DNA of 64,000 bases from Bacillus sp. OV322 (GCF_900112495.1 NZ_FOMA01000003.1:395510-459509); one strand, 5' to 3'; counted from the first letter of the stretch, positions 8,199-17,569 are shown. Numbers and translations: made by a program. The notes: a model not told the origin generated them from the letters alone.

Positions 8199-8777
8199 AT
8201 GAAGCTTGAGCGATTGACCAACAATAAAATAAAAATATTTTTAACCTTAGATGATCTTATCGACAGAGGCATAACGAAAGAAGATATAAAAGGGAATTCG
8301 CTGAAGGTCCACAAGCTTTTTCAGGATATGGTAGAAGAAGCATGTGATGAATTAAGTTTTAAAATGACAGGATCCATTGCGATTGAGATCTTCACCCTCC
8401 AGGCTCAGGGGCTGGTTATTATCGTCACGAAGGACGAAGAAGAGCTTTTGTCAGATGAAGATGAGTTTTTGGACCTTCAGGTTAAGGTAGGGGAGCATCC
8501 GCACATTTTATACAGGTTCGAAGATTTTGAGGATGTCATACAATTGTCGCATTCGCTTAAGTTCAATGGGATAGTCAAAAGCTCGCTGTTTAGCCTTGAA
8601 GGCCATTACTATATGTGGATAGAAGATGTCGGCGAAGATTTATTCAATTTGGCCATTTCCCTTGCAGCTGAATATGGCTCAGTTTCTACTCTGACACTTT
8701 ATAGGCTCCAGGAGTATGGGACTTGCATTATTTCAGGTAATGCTATTTCCGTTATGACGGAGCATTTTAAAATGTGA
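8199..8777 (+). CDS. mecB: Adaptor protein MecA/MecB paralogue (YpbH)
   Basis: A 192-residue adaptor that targets proteins to the ClpC-ClpP protease. The N-terminal substrate-binding domain starts MKLERLTNNKIKIFLTLDDL, and the acidic linker is followed by the ferredoxin-like C-terminal domain that engages ClpC. Position next to ypbG and gudB indicates the YpbH (MecB) paralogue rather than competence regulator MecA. ATG 8199 is used because AGGGGG lies nine bases upstream and the family begins MK[L/I]ER; an upstream ATG at 8169 would add ten unrelated residues. Confidence 0.88.
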   Translation: MKLERLTNNKIKIFLTLDDLIDRGITKEDIKGNSLKVHKLFQDMVEEACDELSFKMTGSIAIEIFTLQAQGLVIIVTKDEEELLSDEDEFLDLQVKVGEHPHILYRFEDFEDVIQLSHSLKFNGIVKSSLFSLEGHYYMWIEDVGEDLFNLAISLAAEYGSVSTLTLYRLQEYGTCIISGNAISVMTEHFKM

Positions 8778-8943
8778 CTCTTAGAGTACCGCTGCTTTTT
8801 GTCCAAATGCAGAGTTGCTGTTAAGCATTTGTCTTCCTCTGCCCGGAAAAATTCGTGCGTTAATCTTCAAGAACGGGCAAGGGATACTAGTGCAGTATTC
8901 AGAGCTGTGTGCAAGCCCTATAGGGTAAATAAAGCCTTATTCA

Positions 8944-8986
8944 AAAGGAAACTCCATATATTCTGGAGTTCCCTTTATTTATTTTA
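8944..8986 (+). terminator. Intrinsic terminator downstream of mecB
   Basis: AAAGG-AACTCCA pairs with TGGAGTTCCCTTT and is followed by ATTTATTTT. It lies 170 bases after mecB; the 62-codon frame spanning the interval (8799-8987) has no recognisable product. Confidence 0.65.
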
Positions 8987-9009
8987 GGGTATTTTCCTAT
9001 TTTTACGAT

Positions 9010-9155
9010 CAGGTTGTTTGGAGCGTAAGTGCTGGACTTCAACAGGTAAGGGGGGACAAGTGAGACCTGCAGGCGGAGAGGGGAAAATCACCGCTCAGGA
9101 CGAGGAAATCAGCTGCCTTGTTTCATGGCAGTAAAGTGTTCAAATACAGCTATTG
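9010..9155 (+). repeat. Intergenic palindromic repeat, degenerate copy
   Basis: It contains recognisable blocks AGGTTGTTTGGAGCG, AAGTGAGACCTGCAGGCGG, GAGGAAATCAGC and an outer end similar to the other copies, with several insertions and deletions. The rest of the mecB-gudB gap carries only the gudB promoter. Confidence 0.5.
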
Positions 9156-9334
9156 GCACTGTTAGGTGGGCGTGTAGCAGGCTGATCATGCGAAATCGAA
9201 CGATTAAATTATATTACTATAATTTTAAAGCTGGATTTGTACTCTTTTTCTTTTTAAATATGATCGAAAACACCATGAGTTGGCAGCGTTTACAAAATCA
9301 TGTGAAAAAATTGGACAATTGCTTTTTTTATCCT

Positions 9335-9362
9335 TTGCAGAAGGTTGGTTAAGGTGTATACT
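9335..9362 (+). promoter_or_regulatory. SigA-type promoter of gudB
   Basis: TTGCAG, a 16-bp spacer and TATACT, 65 bases upstream of the gudB start. Confidence 0.5.
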
Positions 9363-9427
9363 ATGTCATGGAAGGTGAGCCAAAGCCTGAAAATAGCCTA
9401 TTAAACGAGACTTTAGGAGGTAAGCAG

Positions 9428-10705
9428 ATGGTAGCCGAAAAAGGTACTGACCATACTAACGAAGAAGAAAAACATGATGTGCTGAAGTCTACTCAGACTG
9501 TAATACATAAAGCATTGGAGAAGCTCGGATATCCCGAGGAAGTGTATGAGCTTTTGAAAGAACCTTTACGTTTGCTCACTGTTAAAATTCCGGTAAGAAT
9601 GGATGATGGATCTGTAAAGATCTTTACAGGTTACCGTGCACAGCATAATGATGCAGTGGGTCCTACAAAGGGAGGAATCCGTTTCCATCCGGATGTAACG
9701 GAACGTGAAGTAAAAGCGCTTTCTATCTGGATGAGCTTGAAATGCGGCATTGCTGATCTTCCTTATGGCGGCGGAAAAGGCGGCATCGTCTGCGATCCGC
9801 GCAATATGTCCTTCCGTGAGCTTGAAAAGCTGAGCCGCGGCTATGTGCGGGCAATCAGCCAAATCGTCGGGCCGACTAAAGATATTCCAGCCCCGGATGT
9901 TTTTACTAACTCCCAGATCATGGCATGGATGATGGATGAATACAGCAGGATTGATGAATTTAACTCACCTGGCTTCATTACCGGTAAGCCTCTTGTGCTT
10001 GGCGGTTCACATGGCCGTGAGTCCGCTACAGCCAAAGGGGTGACAATTGTCATTAATGAGGCTGCGAAAAAGCGCGGCATAGATATTAAGGGCGCCCGTG
10101 TAGTTGTACAGGGATTCGGCAATGCAGGAAGCTTCCTTGCCAAATTCATGCACGACGCAGGCGCGAAGGTAGTCGGCATTTCTGATGCTTACGGCGCCTT
10201 ATACGATCCTAATGGCCTTGATATTGATTATCTATTAGATCGCCGGGACAGCTTTGGTACGGTTACGAAGCTATTTAAAAATACCATTTCCAACAAGGAA
10301 TTGCTGGAATTGGATTGTGAGATCCTGGTGCCTGCGGCCATTGAAAATCAGATCACTGAAGAAAATGCCCACAATATACAGGCTAAAATCGTTGTCGAGG
10401 CTGCAAACGGCCCTACAACAATAGAAGCCACACAAATCCTGACTGAGCGGGGAGTGCTGCTTGTGCCGGATGTGCTTGCTTCTTCAGGCGGTGTAATTGT
10501 TTCTTACTTTGAGTGGGTCCAGAATAATCAAGGCTACTACTGGTCAGAAGAAGAAGTTGAAGAAAGACTGGAAAAAATACTTCTAAAATCGTTTAATAAT
10601 ATTTATGAAACAGCTCAGACCCGGCGTGTGGATATGAGGCTTGCAGCTTACATGGTCGGCGCAAGAAAAATGGCAGAAGCATCCCGTTTCCGCGGGTGGA
10701 TTTGA
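9428..10705 (+). CDS. gudB: NAD-specific glutamate dehydrogenase GudB
   Basis: A 425-residue cytosolic hexameric enzyme that deaminates glutamate to 2-oxoglutarate for catabolism. It is almost colinear with B. subtilis GudB. It has the substrate-binding motif KCGIADLPYGGGKGG and Rossmann glycines GFGNAGSFLA. The REVKALSIWM segment carries a single VKA: the nine-base duplication that makes GudB cryptic in strain 168 is absent, so the enzyme should be active. ATG 9428 has AGGAGG seven bases upstream; an earlier in-frame ATG at 9368 adds 20 residues not found in the family. A SigA promoter and a strong terminator flank it, so it is monocistronic. Confidence 0.96.
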   Translation: MVAEKGTDHTNEEEKHDVLKSTQTVIHKALEKLGYPEEVYELLKEPLRLLTVKIPVRMDDGSVKIFTGYRAQHNDAVGPTKGGIRFHPDVTEREVKALSIWMSLKCGIADLPYGGGKGGIVCDPRNMSFRELEKLSRGYVRAISQIVGPTKDIPAPDVFTNSQIMAWMMDEYSRIDEFNSPGFITGKPLVLGGSHGRESATAKGVTIVINEAAKKRGIDIKGARVVVQGFGNAGSFLAKFMHDAGAKVVGISDAYGALYDPNGLDIDYLLDRRDSFGTVTKLFKNTISNKELLELDCEILVPAAIENQITEENAHNIQAKIVVEAANGPTTIEATQILTERGVLLVPDVLASSGGVIVSYFEWVQNNQGYYWSEEEVEERLEKILLKSFNNIYETAQTRRVDMRLAAYMVGARKMAEASRFRGWI

Positions 10706-10737
10706 TAAAATAAGCCTTCTGCATTGAAACTGATTGA

Positions 10738-10776
10738 AAAATCTCCTATCATTATCTTGATGGGGGATTTTTTTTT
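10738..10776 (+). terminator. Intrinsic terminator after gudB
   Basis: An 11-bp stem (ATCTCCTATCA / TGATGGGGGAT with G-U pairs) followed by a run of T. Confidence 0.85.
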
Positions 10777-10875
10777 ACGCTAAAAAAGATCTCTGGATGA
10801 GCAGGAAGAGAAATTGAAATATAGTTTTTCTGCAATAAAAACCGGCTATAAAATCCGGCTGGAGGAGTATAGAAC

Positions 10876-11850
10876 ATGAACATAGAAGATGTAATTATAA
10901 TTGGCGGCGGGCCCTGCGGACTTGCAGCGGCAATCGCTCTTGAAGATGCCGGGATAAAGGCACTTGTCATAGAGAAAGGCAATATTGTCAATGCCATATA
11001 TAACTATCCGACACATCAGACTTTTTTTAGCTCAAGCGAAAAACTTGAAATTGGAGATATCGCTTTCATTACAGAAAACCGCAAGCCGGTAAGAAACCAG
11101 GCCCTCGCTTATTATAGGGAGGTTGTAAAAAGAAAAAATCTCCGCATCCATTCTTTTGAACATGCTGAAAGCATTAAAAAACAAAACAACGGTACTTTCC
11201 TTGTGCAAACCTCGAAGCAGCAGTACCAGGCAAATAAAATTGTTGTGGCAACAGGCTACTACGATAACCCTAATTATATGTGCATTCCCGGTGAGGATTT
11301 ACCGAAGGTCCATCATTACTTCAAAGAAGGGCACCCGTTTTTTAATCAAGATGTATTGGTGATTGGCGGAAAAAATTCAAGTATCGATGCTGCCTTGGAA
11401 TTGGTTAAAGCAGGTGCACGGGTAACGGTTATATACAGGGGACTGGAATATTCCCCAAGCATCAAGCCGTGGATACTGCCGGAATTCGAAGCGCTCGTCC
11501 GAAACGGAACAATTAACATGGAATTTGGGTCGGTAGTAGATGAAATCACGGAAAACACAGTGAGTTATCATACTGGCGATGTTAAAAAAACACTAAAGAA
11601 TGACACCGTTTTTGCAATGACAGGCTATCATCCTGATCATTCTTTCTTAATGAGCATGGGAATCGGCATTGATAAAGAAACAGGCAAGCCAGTCCATAAC
11701 CCTGAAACGATGGAAACGGATGCGGAAGGCATATATATTGCAGGAGTTATAGCTGCAGGAAATAATGCCAATGAAATTTTCATCGAAAACGGACGCTTTC
11801 ATGGAGGGCTCATTGCGAAAGATATTTCAATGAAAACTGAAGGACTATAA
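10876..11850 (+). CDS. ypdA: Bacillithiol disulfide reductase YpdA (Bdr)
   Basis: A 324-residue FAD/NADPH flavoprotein of the thioredoxin-reductase-like family that reduces oxidised bacillithiol (BSSB). It has the N-terminal FAD motif GGGPCGLAAAIA (about residues 10-21), a second dinucleotide motif GGKNSSIDAALELVKAG, and the C-terminal ATG-like AMTGYHPDHSF and AGVIAAGNNANEIFIENGR segments. No CxxC pair is present, as expected for the family; the single Cys after GGGP is the conserved one. The biosynthetic genes bshB1 and bshA are in the same window. AGGAG precedes the ATG, and it ends in a bidirectional terminator. Confidence 0.92.
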   Translation: MNIEDVIIIGGGPCGLAAAIALEDAGIKALVIEKGNIVNAIYNYPTHQTFFSSSEKLEIGDIAFITENRKPVRNQALAYYREVVKRKNLRIHSFEHAESIKKQNNGTFLVQTSKQQYQANKIVVATGYYDNPNYMCIPGEDLPKVHHYFKEGHPFFNQDVLVIGGKNSSIDAALELVKAGARVTVIYRGLEYSPSIKPWILPEFEALVRNGTINMEFGSVVDEITENTVSYHTGDVKKTLKNDTVFAMTGYHPDHSFLMSMGIGIDKETGKPVHNPETMETDAEGIYIAGVIAAGNNANEIFIENGRFHGGLIAKDISMKTEGL

Positions 11851-11852
11851 TG

Positions 11853-11895
11853 AAAAAGGCTCATCCTGCATATGCATAGGATGAGCCTTTTTTTC
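11853..11895. terminator. Bidirectional terminator between ypdA and ansA
   Basis: A 15-bp perfect stem (AAAGGCTCATCCT / AGGATGAGCCTTT) flanked by A and T runs serves both convergent genes. Confidence 0.9.
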
Positions 11896-11901
11896 TGTCA
11901 G

Positions 11902-12876
11902 CTATAAGGAAAAAATGTCACTGATGGCATCCTGGGAGCTTTCAGAATGGAGGGCAATCAGCAGTTTTATCCGCGCTTTTTGCCCGTTAAGTCCATTAGA
12001 GAAGATTACACCCATTTCTTTCAGGTGTTTTCCGCCGCCCTGGTAGCCGTAGATATCCTGTGCAATGCCATTAAAACATCGGGAAACAGCGACAATAGGG
12101 ATATCTGATTCGATAAGGGACTTTATGCCTTCAATTGTTCCGGGCGGCATATTGCCCTGTCCAAGGGCTTCTATCACAAGACCGTCTATCTTCATTTCTT
12201 TCAGTGCATAAAAGAGGAGTGAATCCATGCCGGAATGGGCCTTGACCAATGCAACCCGCTTATGGATTGAATCAATGGGATAATGCTCCTTGCCTGTAGG
12301 CTGATGGTGGAAAGAAACACCCCGCTTTGTAACGATTCCGATTGGGCCGAATTGCGGGCTTTGAAACGTTGAAATATTGCTTGTGTGAGTTTTTGTCACG
12401 TTTTTCGCGGAATGAATTTCATCATTCAATACCACAAGCACACCCTTGCTTGCAGCCTCTTCACAGGTAGCTACTTTTATGGATGAAATAAAATTATACA
12501 ATCCATCAGACCCTATTTCGTTGCTTGAGCGCATAGCGCCAGTCACAACAACGGGGATGCTGGCATTTAAAGTCAGATCAAGAAAATAAGCGGTCTCTTC
12601 AAGTGTGTCCGTGCCATGTGTAATGACAATGCCATCTATGTGCTGCGCGCTTAAAGCATGATCGATTCTCATTTTTATGTTCAGCATTTCTTTTGCCGTG
12701 ATATGTGGTGATGGCAGATTAAAAGGTTCATCAATAATTAAATGGGCCATTTCCGATAAAGCCCCGGAATGCAATTTCATCGGGTTTTCTTCAGAGGGAT
12801 TTACCGCTCCTGTTCTAGCATCCTCCGTCATGGAAATGGTTCCGCCTGTATGTATCACTAAAATATTTTTTTTCAA
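11902..12876 (-). CDS. ansA: L-asparaginase, type I cytoplasmic
   Basis: A 324-residue enzyme that hydrolyses asparagine to aspartate and ammonia. The two catalytic threonine motifs are visible: HTGGTIS with T13, and HGTDTLEET with T89-D90. There is no signal peptide, which places it in the cytoplasmic AnsA group. It is transcribed against its neighbours, convergent with ypdA and divergent from prsW. The ATG has GGAGGTAACTGCG upstream on the minus strand. Linkage to the aspartate and glutamate enzymes here is positional, not operonic. Confidence 0.92.
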   Translation of the reverse strand: MKKNILVIHTGGTISMTEDARTGAVNPSEENPMKLHSGALSEMAHLIIDEPFNLPSPHITAKEMLNIKMRIDHALSAQHIDGIVITHGTDTLEETAYFLDLTLNASIPVVVTGAMRSSNEIGSDGLYNFISSIKVATCEEAASKGVLVVLNDEIHSAKNVTKTHTSNISTFQSPQFGPIGIVTKRGVSFHHQPTGKEHYPIDSIHKRVALVKAHSGMDSLLFYALKEMKIDGLVIEALGQGNMPPGTIEGIKSLIESDIPIVAVSRCFNGIAQDIYGYQGGGKHLKEMGVIFSNGLNGQKARIKLLIALHSESSQDAISDIFSL

Positions 12877-12985
12877 CGCAGTTACCTCCGTGTTTTGATG
12901 GATCTCTGAAGGGATGAACCCTTTCGTTTTCTTTTTCCTTAATACATGATACGATTAAATAAAAAGAATGAAAAGAGGTCAGCCT

Positions 12986-13651
12986 ATGCTGGTCATATTA
13001 TCAGCGGGCATTGCACCTGGTTTGGCTCTGCTCAGCTACTTTTACTTAAAGGACCATTATGATACCGAACCATTATCTGTTGTGATAAAGGCTTTTATAT
13101 TTGGCGCTTGTTTAGTGTTCCCGATTATGTTTCTTCAATATGTCCTGCAGGCGGAGAATATTGCAGGCACTGATTTTGGACATGCCTTTTTGTCTGCTTC
13201 TCTTTTGGAAGAAACCTTTAAATGGCTCATACTCATTTATATGATTTACCCGCATGTTGCTTTTGACGAACCGTATGACGGTATTGTTTACGGTGCATCT
13301 GTCTCCTTGGGTTTTGCTACGATGGAAAACATTCTGTATTTAGTAGGAAACGGTGTGGAACACGCATTTACAAGGGCCATATTGCCAGTTTCCAGCCATG
13401 CTCTTTTTGGCGTGATCATGGGCTATTATATCGGCAAAGGGAAATTTGCCAAATCGAAAAAGAGGGCATATGTACTGCTTGCACTGGCTATTCCGTTTTT
13501 ATTGCACGGCATCTACGATTATATACTTTTGGCCCAAAAATCCTGGGGATATTGGATTCTTCCATTTATGGCATTCCTATGGTGGCTCGGCCTGAAAAAA
13601 GTCAAGACGGCAAGACTTCTTTCAGATTTCCATGCAAGCGGATCACTATAA
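12986..13651 (+). CDS. prsW: Membrane protease PrsW
   Basis: A 221-residue multi-pass membrane protein that performs site-1 cleavage of the anti-sigma factor RsiW, releasing SigW under envelope stress. The sequence closely follows B. subtilis PrsW: catalytic E75-E76 in [30 protein letters not shown], and histidines in [16 protein letters not shown] and [11 protein letters not shown] 12986 is chosen because AGAGG lies eight bases upstream and homologues begin at this [15 protein letters not shown] 12968 adds six residues. It ends at a strong terminator and looks monocistronic. Confidence 0.92.
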   Translation: MLVILSAGIAPGLALLSYFYLKDHYDTEPLSVVIKAFIFGACLVFPIMFLQYVLQAENIAGTDFGHAFLSASLLEETFKWLILIYMIYPHVAFDEPYDGIVYGASVSLGFATMENILYLVGNGVEHAFTRAILPVSSHALFGVIMGYYIGKGKFAKSKKRAYVLLALAIPFLLHGIYDYILLAQKSWGYWILPFMAFLWWLGLKKVKTARLLSDFHASGSL

Positions 13652-13688
13652 AAAAGACAAACTTACAGAGGTTTGTCTTTTTTTTTTG
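13651..13688 (+). terminator. Intrinsic terminator after prsW
   Basis: AAAAGACAAAC / GTTTGTCTTTT stem followed by T residues. Confidence 0.85.
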
Positions 13689-13689
13689 C

Positions 13690-13867
13690 TCTTTTCTTTA
13701 GGCTCTTTTCTTAAAGATTATGTTAATGAGTTCTAGGGTGTAATTCCACTGTTAACTAGGGATTAGAGCGAAAGGTGCAAACCTCTTGAAGAATCAGCGG
13801 AAAGCGAGCATCCTGGAGAGGAAATCAGCTCCCTGTTCCATATCAGCAAGGTTTACGAAAACAGCCT
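13690..13867 (+). repeat. Intergenic palindromic repeat, shortened copy
   Basis: It carries the left outer block (CTCTTTTCTTAAAGATT), core fragments (AGAGCGAAAGGTGC, GCGGAAAGCGAGCATCCTGG, GAGGAAATCAGC) and the right outer block (GGTTTACGAAAACAGCC). The central GC-rich hairpin found in other copies is deleted. Confidence 0.65.
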
Positions 13868-13944
13868 TGTTATACAGAGAATAAAATCTTTCATTAAGAG
13901 GAAAATAGGTTTACATCCATATATGAAAAGAGGGAGTGTATTTG

Positions 13945-14787
13945 ATGAAAGGGGTTTCGTCAATATGGAGGGTCTTGTTCCTGTCCTGCTGTATAGTTTG
14001 CATGCTTTCAGCACATCAAACAAAGACAAGTGCCTTTTCCGGCCAGGTCATTCAAAAAGGTGCGGTTGGTGATGATGTTATAGAGCTCCAGGCGCGTCTT
14101 CAGAATATCGGTTATTTTAAAGGGAAGATTGATGGTGTATACGGGTGGGGCACATATTGGGCGCTCAGGAATTTCCAGAAGGATTTCGGTTTGCCGATTG
14201 ACGGGCTTGCTGGTACAACCACAAAAAATAAGCTGGCAAAGGCATCGAATTTTGATCGTGCGTTTGTCCATGGGCAGATAGCAAAAGGAAATGATTTTAC
14301 TTACTATGCCGGAGTGGATATCGATAAACAAATTAAGCCTAAAAAAGGCGCTGCCAAGCCTGCGAACCCACCAGCGAAAAATAGTCCGGCAAAAACAAGT
14401 ACAGCTTCGGCTGCAAATTTGCCTGCGGGATATTCGCAAAATGATATAAAGCTTCTAGCCAATGCAGTATACGGTGAATCCAGGGGTGAACCGTACATCG
14501 GGCAGGTTGCAGTAGCAGCAGTTATTTTAAACAGAGTGGAAAGCACGTCGTTCCCTAACTCCATTTCAGGGGTCATATTTGAACCTGGGGCCTTTACAGC
14601 CGTCTCGGACGGGCAAATTTGGCTTACACCAAATGACCGAGCAAGGGAAGCTGTAATAGATGCCATAAACGGCTGGGACCCTACAGGGAATGCACAATAC
14701 TATTTTAATCCTGAAACAGCGACGAGCAAATGGATATGGTCCAGGCCCCAAATTAAAAAAATCGGAAAGCATATTTTCTGCAAATAA
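13945..14787 (+). CDS. sleB: Spore cortex-lytic enzyme SleB
   Basis: A 280-residue germination enzyme that degrades cortex peptidoglycan containing muramic lactam. It has a signal peptide (residues 1-31, ending near SAF), a peptidoglycan-binding domain (about 40-98, GDDVIELQARLQNIGYFKGKI), a Pro/Ala/Lys linker (131-160) and the catalytic hydrolase_2 domain (about 165-279). The probable catalytic glutamate is E178 in AVYGESRGEP. It is shorter than B. subtilis SleB (305 aa) mainly in the linker. ATG 13945 is preferred over GTG 13936 on spacing from AGAGGG. It is followed by ypeB, its partner, so co-transcription in the forespore is expected; no clear SigG promoter could be fixed by eye. Confidence 0.93.
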   Translation: MKGVSSIWRVLFLSCCIVCMLSAHQTKTSAFSGQVIQKGAVGDDVIELQARLQNIGYFKGKIDGVYGWGTYWALRNFQKDFGLPIDGLAGTTTKNKLAKASNFDRAFVHGQIAKGNDFTYYAGVDIDKQIKPKKGAAKPANPPAKNSPAKTSTASAANLPAGYSQNDIKLLANAVYGESRGEPYIGQVAVAAVILNRVESTSFPNSISGVIFEPGAFTAVSDGQIWLTPNDRAREAVIDAINGWDPTGNAQYYFNPETATSKWIWSRPQIKKIGKHIFCK

Positions 14788-14840
14788 AAAAGCTTTCCCG
14801 GCAAGTATCTTAATTACAGCTAAGCAATGAGGTGAAAGTG

Positions 14841-16193
14841 ATGATCAAAAATATAGGGATTGCGGTCCTCGCTGCAGCATTGATCGGGGTGTCTGTGTGG
14901 GGATATAAGGAACATAAAGAAAAAAACGCTGTATTAATACATGCAGAAAATACATACCAGCGGGCATTCCATGATTTGGCCTATCAGGTAGATACCCTGC
15001 ATGATAAAATCGGCAACACACTTGCAATGAATTCAAGAAAGTCTTTAAGCCCGGCGCTTACCGATGTATGGAGGCTCACTTCCGAGGCGCAAAATGATGT
15101 TGGGCAGCTTCCCCTTTCTTTGATGGCATTTAATAAAACTGAAGAATTCCTTTCGAAAATAGGAGATTTCAGCTATCAGACCTCTGTGAGAGACCTTGAA
15201 AAAGAGCCTCTTAATGACAAAGAATATGCAAATCTTAAAACACTATATACACAGGCTGGAGAAATACAGGATGAACTGAGAAAAACACAATACCTGGTGC
15301 TGAAAAACCATCTGAAATGGATGGATGTTGAAACTGCGCTGGCTTCAGGAGAAGCAAAGTCCGATAATACCATTCTTGACGGCTTAAAAATTGTCGAAAA
15401 AAAAGTATCAGTCTACAGCGAGTCTGACACACAAAATCCTACCAATGTCAGCATGGAAAAGCAAAACGAAAATTACAGCAACTTAAAGGGGAAGGAAATA
15501 ACAAAAAAAGAGGCTGTTCTGGAGGCCAGGAAATATGCGAATTTCAGCAGGTCTGCAAAAGTTTCAGCAGAAAGTAACGGAAAGGGCGCAAACTACGGGT
15601 TTTACAGCATCACCCTGACGGATCCCTCAACAAAAGATGAAGCCAATATGGATATTGCCAAAAAAGGCGGTTATCCTATCTGGATGATTAATACCCGAAA
15701 GGTAAATGATGAAAAATTGGGTCTAAATCAGGCGGAGATGAAAGCTAAACAATTTTTAAAGAGTCACCAATTTAATTCGCTAGATTTATATGAAAGCTCA
15801 CAATACGATCATATAGGTTTATTTAACTTTGTCGGATCGGTTGGCGGGGTAAGGATTTACCCTGATTCCGTTAAGGTGAAAATAGCACTTGATGACGGAA
15901 GTGTCATCGGTTTCTCGGCAGAAGAATTTCTGAAATCCAATAAAATGAGAAAAATTGGAACTGCAAAGCTTTCCCTTGAGCAGGCCAGGACGAAAATCAA
16001 TCCAAAGGTGAAGGTTATGGAAGAGCGGAAAGCATTGATCATTAACGATGTTGACCAAGAAGTGCTCTGCTATGAATTTCTTGGAACAATTGGTGAAGAT
16101 ACATACAGGATTTTCATCAATGGCAATACAGGGCAGGAAGAAAAAGTGGAAAAATTAAAGAATGCAGAACGCATGTATGACAAATTTTTATAG
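14841..16193 (+). CDS. ypeB: Germination protein YpeB, required for SleB stability and localisation
   Basis: A 450-residue protein, the same length as B. subtilis YpeB. The N-terminal membrane helix (about 5-20) is followed by a conserved helical domain (HAENTYQRAFHDLAYQVDTLHDKIGNTLAMNS) and C-terminal PepSY-like repeats, where EVLCYEFLGTIGEDTYRIFING closes the protein. It protects SleB from proteolysis in the dormant spore inner membrane. ATG 14841 has GAGG eight bases upstream. It lies 53 bp after sleB, with the only good terminator after ypeB, so the two form an operon. Confidence 0.93.
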   Translation: MIKNIGIAVLAAALIGVSVWGYKEHKEKNAVLIHAENTYQRAFHDLAYQVDTLHDKIGNTLAMNSRKSLSPALTDVWRLTSEAQNDVGQLPLSLMAFNKTEEFLSKIGDFSYQTSVRDLEKEPLNDKEYANLKTLYTQAGEIQDELRKTQYLVLKNHLKWMDVETALASGEAKSDNTILDGLKIVEKKVSVYSESDTQNPTNVSMEKQNENYSNLKGKEITKKEAVLEARKYANFSRSAKVSAESNGKGANYGFYSITLTDPSTKDEANMDIAKKGGYPIWMINTRKVNDEKLGLNQAEMKAKQFLKSHQFNSLDLYESSQYDHIGLFNFVGSVGGVRIYPDSVKVKIALDDGSVIGFSAEEFLKSNKMRKIGTAKLSLEQARTKINPKVKVMEERKALIINDVDQEVLCYEFLGTIGEDTYRIFINGNTGQEEKVEKLKNAERMYDKFL

Positions 16194-16242
16194 CTGGCAA
16201 AGCTGATTGTCCCGAAATATACTGAATCATTAAATTTCATGG

Positions 16243-16278
16243 AAAGGAAAGGTACAAATGTACTTTTCCTTTTTTTCA
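16243..16278 (+). terminator. Intrinsic terminator after sleB-ypeB
   Basis: AAGGAAAGGTAC / GTACTTTTCCTT stem with one mismatch, then T residues. Confidence 0.75.
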
Positions 16279-16378
16279 TTTCATGCAATAATTGACAAGT
16301 GAATGATATTTTGGATAATTATATCAATTTAACGTGACATAAGTAATGGGAAATTACATCTAGGAAGTGTGTGGAAAG

Positions 16379-17038
16379 ATGATTAATATTGGCGATATTT
16401 TAATTTTGGAACCTAAATTTTCACCTCAGCGCGAGAAATATAAATGCATGATAGTAGAAATGAATGAAGACAGTTTATACATTGATTATCCGGTCAATAC
16501 ACAGACAGGAAAGGTCGTGTTTCTGACAGACGGATCTCAAATGAAAATGACCTTTACATCCCCTGATGGAACTGCATATCTTTTTGACTCGGAAGTGCTT
16601 GGCAGGGTGAAGGGAAATATACCGGCTATTCAAATGTCCCGTCCGGATGAAAGCACATTTATTAAAATTCAGCGCAGGCAGTTTGTAAGGGTCGAAACAC
16701 CCATAGATGCAGCTATTCATCCCTTAAATAAGGAATTTCAGCCTTTTCGCGCCATTACAGAGGATATCAGCGCAGGAGGAGCTGCATTAAGGTTTGCGGG
16801 ATGGCAGCATATTGAGCCTTCTTCCACGATTCTCCTGTGGCTCGTGCTGCCTCTGAAGTCTGGAGAAATTCAGTATCTGCACATGAATAGCAAGGTCATC
16901 AGGATGAGTGAAAGCGACAGCGGTTTTCAGCTTTTGTCAGTACAGTTTGCCGATCCCTCCGAAGCTGACACGCAAACCCTTCTGCGCTTCATTTTCGAAA
17001 AGCAGCTTGAGTTTAAGAAAAAAGGAATCATGGGTTAA
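16379..17038 (+). CDS. ypfA: PilZ-domain c-di-GMP receptor YpfA (MotI/DgrA)
   Basis: A 219-residue YcgR-like protein. The N-terminal YcgR flap domain (about 1-90) leads to a PilZ domain (about 96-210). The c-di-GMP signature is intact: R100-x3-R104 in QRRQFVRV and D129-x-S131-x2-G134 in EDISAGGAAL. In B. subtilis the orthologue MotI binds MotA and acts as a clutch that stops flagellar rotation at high c-di-GMP. ATG 16379 fits the start of homologues; the upstream GTG 16367 would add four residues. It is followed by the small membrane gene ypfB. Confidence 0.9.
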   Translation: MINIGDILILEPKFSPQREKYKCMIVEMNEDSLYIDYPVNTQTGKVVFLTDGSQMKMTFTSPDGTAYLFDSEVLGRVKGNIPAIQMSRPDESTFIKIQRRQFVRVETPIDAAIHPLNKEFQPFRAITEDISAGGAALRFAGWQHIEPSSTILLWLVLPLKSGEIQYLHMNSKVIRMSESDSGFQLLSVQFADPSEADTQTLLRFIFEKQLEFKKKGIMG

Positions 17039-17126
17039 GATAGCTGTAAATATTTTTGCTGAACCGTATAAAATCATCCTTTTTCTCCATACTGGGGATA
17101 TAGTGACGCAAAGGGCTGATAATAAT

Positions 17127-17309
17127 ATGAAAACAGTAGAAAGACTTATGGTGAAACTAATATTGATCCAGCTTATTTTCCTGATTATCACACAGATCTG
17201 GTTTAATCAGGCCGCACCCAGGGAACTAAACAAACTGGTCCGTTATGAGGGTGTAAACAGCAATAATTATTCGAAAGTCATAGAAACTTTTCATGGTTTG
17301 GACGATTAA
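17127..17309 (+). CDS. ypfB: Small membrane protein YpfB (DUF5359)
   Basis: A 60-residue protein with one N-terminal membrane helix (residues 8-27, MVKLILIQLIFLIITQIWF) and a soluble tail containing LVRYEGVNSNNYSKVIETF, which matches B. subtilis YpfB in layout and position. It lies within a longer open frame starting at 16908, but that frame overlaps ypfA and lacks a ribosome site. Function is unknown. The terminator at 17308 follows directly. Confidence 0.75.
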   Translation: MKTVERLMVKLILIQLIFLIITQIWFNQAAPRELNKLVRYEGVNSNNYSKVIETFHGLDD

Positions 17310-17332
17310 AGCGGGAATGCCGCTTTTTTTTT
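17308..17332 (+). terminator. Intrinsic terminator after ypfB
   Basis: AAAGCGG / CCGCTTT short stem with a long T-run. Confidence 0.7.
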
Positions 17333-17569
17333 GCCATAAAATGAATTGCTGTTCAGATTATCTCTGAAAGGTTTTTGGGTAAGGGCAGAAAATGGGCCTT
17401 TTTCCTTGTATTCCTTCTATGTAACGGGATTGGCATTGCAATCAGATTGCATTCTTCCAGAAAAAGTGAAGCCTGCAAAAGAACACTTTTTTCATAGAAA
17501 ACAGGTGTTTTGTGATAAAATAAAAGAGAAATAAAATGATCAGCAAGATTGGGTATTACAGGAGGAATT

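Noticed and set aside
8799..8987. 62-codon frame after mecB
   Set aside because: It ends inside the terminator hairpin and encodes no recognisable protein.
9125..9352. 75-codon frame before gudB
   Set aside because: It overlaps the degenerate repeat and the gudB promoter; no ribosome site.
16908..17126. N-terminal extension of ypfB in a 133-codon frame
   Set aside because: This part overlaps ypfA in another frame; only the last 60 codons match YpfB.
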